Shown: in pieces, positions 21,632 through 24,080 of the stretch | Layout of the letters: every line of letters begins with the position of its first letter | Position numbering within the stretch: the stretch's first letter is position 1 | DNA from: a virus | Direction: 5' to 3' (one strand) | IMG/VR virus record: IMGVR_UViG_3300047554_000932 | Span: 1-24,080 of that record | Length of the DNA stretch: 24,080 bases | The notes under the pieces: generated by a model | Told to the model about the DNA's origin: nothing | Database searches by the model: none | Seen by the model: the letters and a program-made list of their open reading frames with translations, nothing else | Position numbers and translations under genes: made by a program

Positions 21632-22429
21632 TTACTTCTGGCCAAGACGTAGGAACCCCTGAACAAGTCCGGTGGACGTTGTGGAACAGAGTACCGCACC
21701 GAAGAGCGCGGCGTCGTTGTAGATTCGTGGGAACCCAAGGTCGAGCGGTCCGAGTCGGCTGATCTGGTTCGTCACCGCCGTCGGAACATTCGCGATCTGG
21801 CGAGTGAGCGTGACTCCGAAGCTGCCAGCAGTGCCGGTCGTTGCGGAGAGCGTGACGGACTGAATGGACTTGATGACGTCGCCGGCCGTGGTGGGTAGGA
21901 TCGGGAGCATGCGCCCGGCTCGCATCGTAGCGGCCAGCGCTACGACGCATGTCCTAGATCCGACGTCGCTTTGATTCGTGTAGGTGATGGTGGCGTTCAC
22001 GCCCGTCGCACCGGTGTCGGTGTACCACTCAAGCCACCACTGAGCGTCGCTTCCGTCTGAAAGCAAACCACGGCTCGCAGGGATCGAACCGCTGACCGTC
22101 TGCGCGCCAGTGTTCGTGCCGCTGAGCCCGCCCATGTGCCCGCATCGGTCGAACAGCATGAAAGACCCAGCATTCGCCATCTGGAGCCCGATGCCGGTGA
22201 GGTACGTCTCGACCGGGTTGGTCGGATTCGTGAAGGTGAAGTAACCAGTGTCGCTGTCCACCGGGGTCGCCCATGCACCGGGGATCGAAGGCTGAGTCGG
22301 TTGACCGGTTGCGCGAAACAGCGAGGTCATGCCGCCGGCCAGCGCATTCGAGATCGACGCCTTCGAGATACTGTACTGGACCTGAGCCGCCACGGCTGCC
22401 GAGAGATCGCTGAGTGATGTGATGGCCAT
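21632..22429 (-). CDS. virion structural protein (capsid-surface type)
   Basis: The 265-aa product (MAITSLSDLSAAVAAQVQYS...) has an N-terminal helical stretch, then beta-rich sequence with MLFDRCGHMGGLSGTNTGAQ (about 91-110) and ATITYTNQSDVGSRTCVVAL. This order, 'DR..H.GGLSGT...AQTV' followed by 'TYTNQ....RT', is one I recall from unnamed structural proteins encoded in head/fibre blocks of other tailed phages. The sequence also has VIKSIQSVTLSATTGTAGSF and a strand-rich end. AGGAG six bases before the ATG supports the start. It lies between the 279-aa protein and the repeat-rich fibre, fitting a surface decoration role. Confidence 0.65.
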   Translation of the reverse strand: MAITSLSDLSAAVAAQVQYSISKASISNALAGGMTSLFRATGQPTQPSIPGAWATPVDSDTGYFTFTNPTNPVETYLTGIGLQMANAGSFMLFDRCGHMGGLSGTNTGAQTVSGSIPASRGLLSDGSDAQWWLEWYTDTGATGVNATITYTNQSDVGSRTCVVALAATMRAGRMLPILPTTAGDVIKSIQSVTLSATTGTAGSFGVTLTRQIANVPTAVTNQISRLGPLDLGFPRIYNDAALFGAVLCSTTSTGLVQGFLRLGQK

Positions 22430-22438
22430 GTGAGACTC

Positions 22439-23278
22439 CTAGAACGTGATGGTGACGCGGGGTGTGACCGATGTCGATGTGGACGCTACGACGGTCGCGT
22501 CGCTGAGCACAGGCACGGTCGGCGCAGTATCCCAGGCGCCAGGATAGTCGCTGACGGTTGACCCTTCCAACGAATCAAACTCCTGTAAATCGAAGGTACC
22601 CGCAGCGCCGTAGGTCGCGCCCACGTCGTTCCATGGGTTGTTACCTCGGTCACTGAAGTCGTACCAACTCATCATGCTCGACCCGGTGTAGATCGGCGTC
22701 TCGGAATTGCGCTGATCGAGCGTGTCGGTTTCGCTGAATGCGACGGCCAACACACCTGCCTGCGCGGTTCTGAGGTTGTAACTTTCCTCATCCGACCCGA
22801 AGTTCGCACCGCCGACGATGTACTGGCGAAGCTGTCCGCCCTTGTTCGGGTTCCCCGATACGTCGGACACGGTGACACTGGTCACGCTCGACTGGTCCTC
22901 GAAGATGTAGCGCAGGATCACCGGGTCGGTGAGACTGCCCGCGCATGCGATGGCGACGCGGAACCACTCAGACGACGCGCCGGACCTGATGAGGAAATCC
23001 TGCGTCGTCCATCCCTCGCCCACGTAACAGCGAATCTCGTCCGAGACGACTTCATAATAGATCTGGACGTAGCCGGACTGAGATCCAGACGCTCCGTTTT
23101 CGACGTTCGCCGCACACACGTTGAGGTAACCACTCGCGCTGTTCGACACCCAATCGGTGATGCGACATGCGAACCACGACGTGGAAGCTCCAGAGTTAAA
23201 GCTCGCGTTCGAATCGGCGGCACCGCGCTTCATCAGGTACGCATGACCGCAATCGACGCACGTCGTCTGAGTCGGCAT
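22439..23278 (-). CDS. beta-rich surface protein (unknown)
   Basis: The 279-aa product starts MPTQTTCVDCGHAYLMKRGA, with a CxxC pair (Cys7 and Cys10) that could bind metal or form a disulfide. The rest is strand-rich and Ser/Gly/Thr-rich (FNSGASTSWFACRITDWVSN, YVQIYYEVVSDEIRCYVGEG, VILRYIFEDQSSVTSVTVSD) and would suit a jelly-roll or lectin-like sandwich for surface binding, but this is only a pattern impression. It starts directly after the stop of the 78-aa gene without a good ribosome site, so translation is probably coupled. No catalytic motif is visible. Confidence 0.6.
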   Translation of the reverse strand: MPTQTTCVDCGHAYLMKRGAADSNASFNSGASTSWFACRITDWVSNSASGYLNVCAANVENGASGSQSGYVQIYYEVVSDEIRCYVGEGWTTQDFLIRSGASSEWFRVAIACAGSLTDPVILRYIFEDQSSVTSVTVSDVSGNPNKGGQLRQYIVGGANFGSDEESYNLRTAQAGVLAVAFSETDTLDQRNSETPIYTGSSMMSWYDFSDRGNNPWNDVGATYGAAGTFDLQEFDSLEGSTVSDYPGAWDTAPTVPVLSDATVVASTSTSVTPRVTITF

Positions 23279-23515
23279 CTATGCCAGCAATTCTCCGAGC
23301 GACGTTCGTAACTCCGCGCGAATGACGCTCGATTCCTCGCGGGAGAACCCGACCAAGTCGGCACTGATGAGGAACTGCTCAGTGTCGTCCGTCACGTGGA
23401 GAGATCCCTCCGCGCCGTGTCGACCGGCAACGTCGGCGATGATGCCGGCGATCTGCTCAGAACGACCTTCGCGTCGTTCTGCAGCACATCGAAGAATGAC
23501 GTTGATCGCCTTCAT
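23279..23515 (-). CDS. small hypothetical protein
   Basis: I use ATG 23515 (78 aa, MKAINVILRCAAERREGRSE) because it lies 7 bases after the previous stop and has GAGGT close upstream; a longer reading would overlap that gene by about 60 bases. The protein is compact, with strand-helix-strand phrases (INVILRCAAERREGRSEQIAG, LHVTDDTEQFLISADLVGF, SVIRAELRTSLGELL) and no recognised motif. The stop is immediately followed by the next ATG. Confidence 0.6.
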   Translation of the reverse strand: MKAINVILRCAAERREGRSEQIAGIIADVAGRHGAEGSLHVTDDTEQFLISADLVGFSREESSVIRAELRTSLGELLA

Positions 23516-23522
23516 GCAAACC

Positions 23523-23903
23523 TCAGAACACCACCGAGCGAAGGTTGCCAAACTCCTTCGAAAGGTCAGCGGGCTCGCCACTCAGCATCTCGGCCGCGAG
23601 CTGCCCCTCTCCAGCGTCCGCCACTCGGACGAGGAGTACCAGCTCCTCAACGTCATCGAGGTTCGGAACCGCTGTGAGCTCGCTGAGGACCGCGACCGAC
23701 GCCGCCGGTACCTCGTCGCCTCCACACCAGGACGCAACACCATCGACGATTCGACCGTATCGCTTTTCCTTCGGACACCAGAACACCTGACCCCGGAACA
23801 TGAACTTGCGGACCTGATGAGAATCCTCAAACAGGAGCGGGCGCGGCGACTCGACGTCCAGGACTTCGACATACCCCTCGGAATAGAACTTGAGCTTGAG
23901 CAT
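23523..23903 (-). CDS. hypothetical protein, acidic
   Basis: The 126-aa product (MLKLKFYSEGYVEVLDVESP...) starts with beta strands and the phrase HQVRKFMFRGQVFWCPKEKRYGR, then has an acidic helix-rich end (LDDVEELVLLVRVADAGEGQ). GAGAGG lies 9 bases before the ATG. I do not recognise it. It sits between two virion-type genes and could be a small structural or assembly protein. Confidence 0.6.
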   Translation of the reverse strand: MLKLKFYSEGYVEVLDVESPRPLLFEDSHQVRKFMFRGQVFWCPKEKRYGRIVDGVASWCGGDEVPAASVAVLSELTAVPNLDDVEELVLLVRVADAGEGQLAAEMLSGEPADLSKEFGNLRSVVF

Positions 23904-23931
23904 CGTTGAAAAGCCTCTCGGTGGTGGATCG

Positions 23932-24080
23932 TTAGATGGTGCCGACGCCGGTGGTGTCGACCGTAGCGTTCACAGTCGGAGAACCGGAGCCCACCGTCAG
24001 CGGGAGGTTCGTTCCACCGAACTGAACGAGGATGAGGTTCGAAGTCGAAGCGACCGTGGTGTCGTTGTAATAGACGCACC
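23932..24080 (-). CDS. C-terminal end of a virion-type beta protein (cut by window edge)
   Basis: The last 49 codons of a gene that begins beyond the window end at TAA 23932-23934. The readable frame gives VYYNDTTVASTSNLILVQFG and then NLPLTVGSGSPTVNATVDTT, a Thr/Ser/Val-rich beta sequence typical of phage surface proteins; the other two frames look like non-coding shadow. No function can be assigned from this piece. Confidence 0.6.
   Translation of the reverse strand, partial: CVYYNDTTVASTSNLILVQFGGTNLPLTVGSGSPTVNATVDTTGVGTI

Noticed and set aside
1-24080. tRNA genes, insertion sequences, diversity-generating retroelement
   Set aside because: No cloverleaf-like segment, transposase, reverse transcriptase or template/variable repeat pair was seen; a tRNA scan was not possible.

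Overview
The window is a stretch of a tailed-phage (or prophage) genome, read entirely on the minus strand, so gene order runs from base 24080 down to base 1. A tail sheath followed by a tail tube, a frameshifted chaperone pair and a tape-measure start indicates a contractile-tailed (myovirus-type) virion. The DNA looks GC-rich by eye and genes are packed with 4-base ATGA/GTGA overlaps or short gaps. Two small lipoprotein-type proteins suggest a bacterial host, probably with a Gram-negative envelope, but nothing identifies the host. I saw no integrase, terminase, tRNA, CRISPR or IS element, and no plus-strand gene that is more than the shadow of a minus-strand one.

Layout in the direction of transcription. 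(1) 24080-19436: virion surface and fibre genes: a partial structural protein, two small unknowns, a 279-aa and a 265-aa virion protein, and a 730-aa protein with about 20 tandem copies of a 22-23-residue SEER unit. (2) 19419-16916: a cassette that looks like host-wall attack or lysis: a CHAP-type amidase/endopeptidase with an EF-hand loop, a coiled-coil protein, a C-terminal membrane protein (holin-like), a tiny ORF, a papain-like cysteine peptidase and a cysteine-rich lipoprotein. (3) 16899-11991: a 188-aa and a 102-aa unknown, the portal, a Mu F-like minor head protein, and two small proteins sharing a motif. (4) 11879-8152: two beta-rich virion proteins, the scaffold and the major capsid protein, separated by hairpins that resemble intrinsic terminators. 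(5) 8048-4969: head-completion and neck genes, including a lipoprotein followed by the clearest terminator of the window and an HK97 gp10-like protein. (6) 4876-1: sheath, tube, chaperones with a -1 frameshift, and the start of the tape measure, cut by the window edge.

Together this is an almost complete head-neck-tail assembly line. Portal, Mu F-like protein, scaffold and capsid protein build the procapsid; the small proteins after the capsid gene probably close the neck; sheath and tube form the tail, whose length is set by the tape measure with the frameshifted chaperones. The most interesting signals are the T7 slippery site with a perfect downstream hairpin, the SEER-repeat protein, the papain-like peptidase/lipoprotein/CHAP cassette, a 22-bp perfect palindrome, and the set of terminator-like hairpins around the capsid genes.
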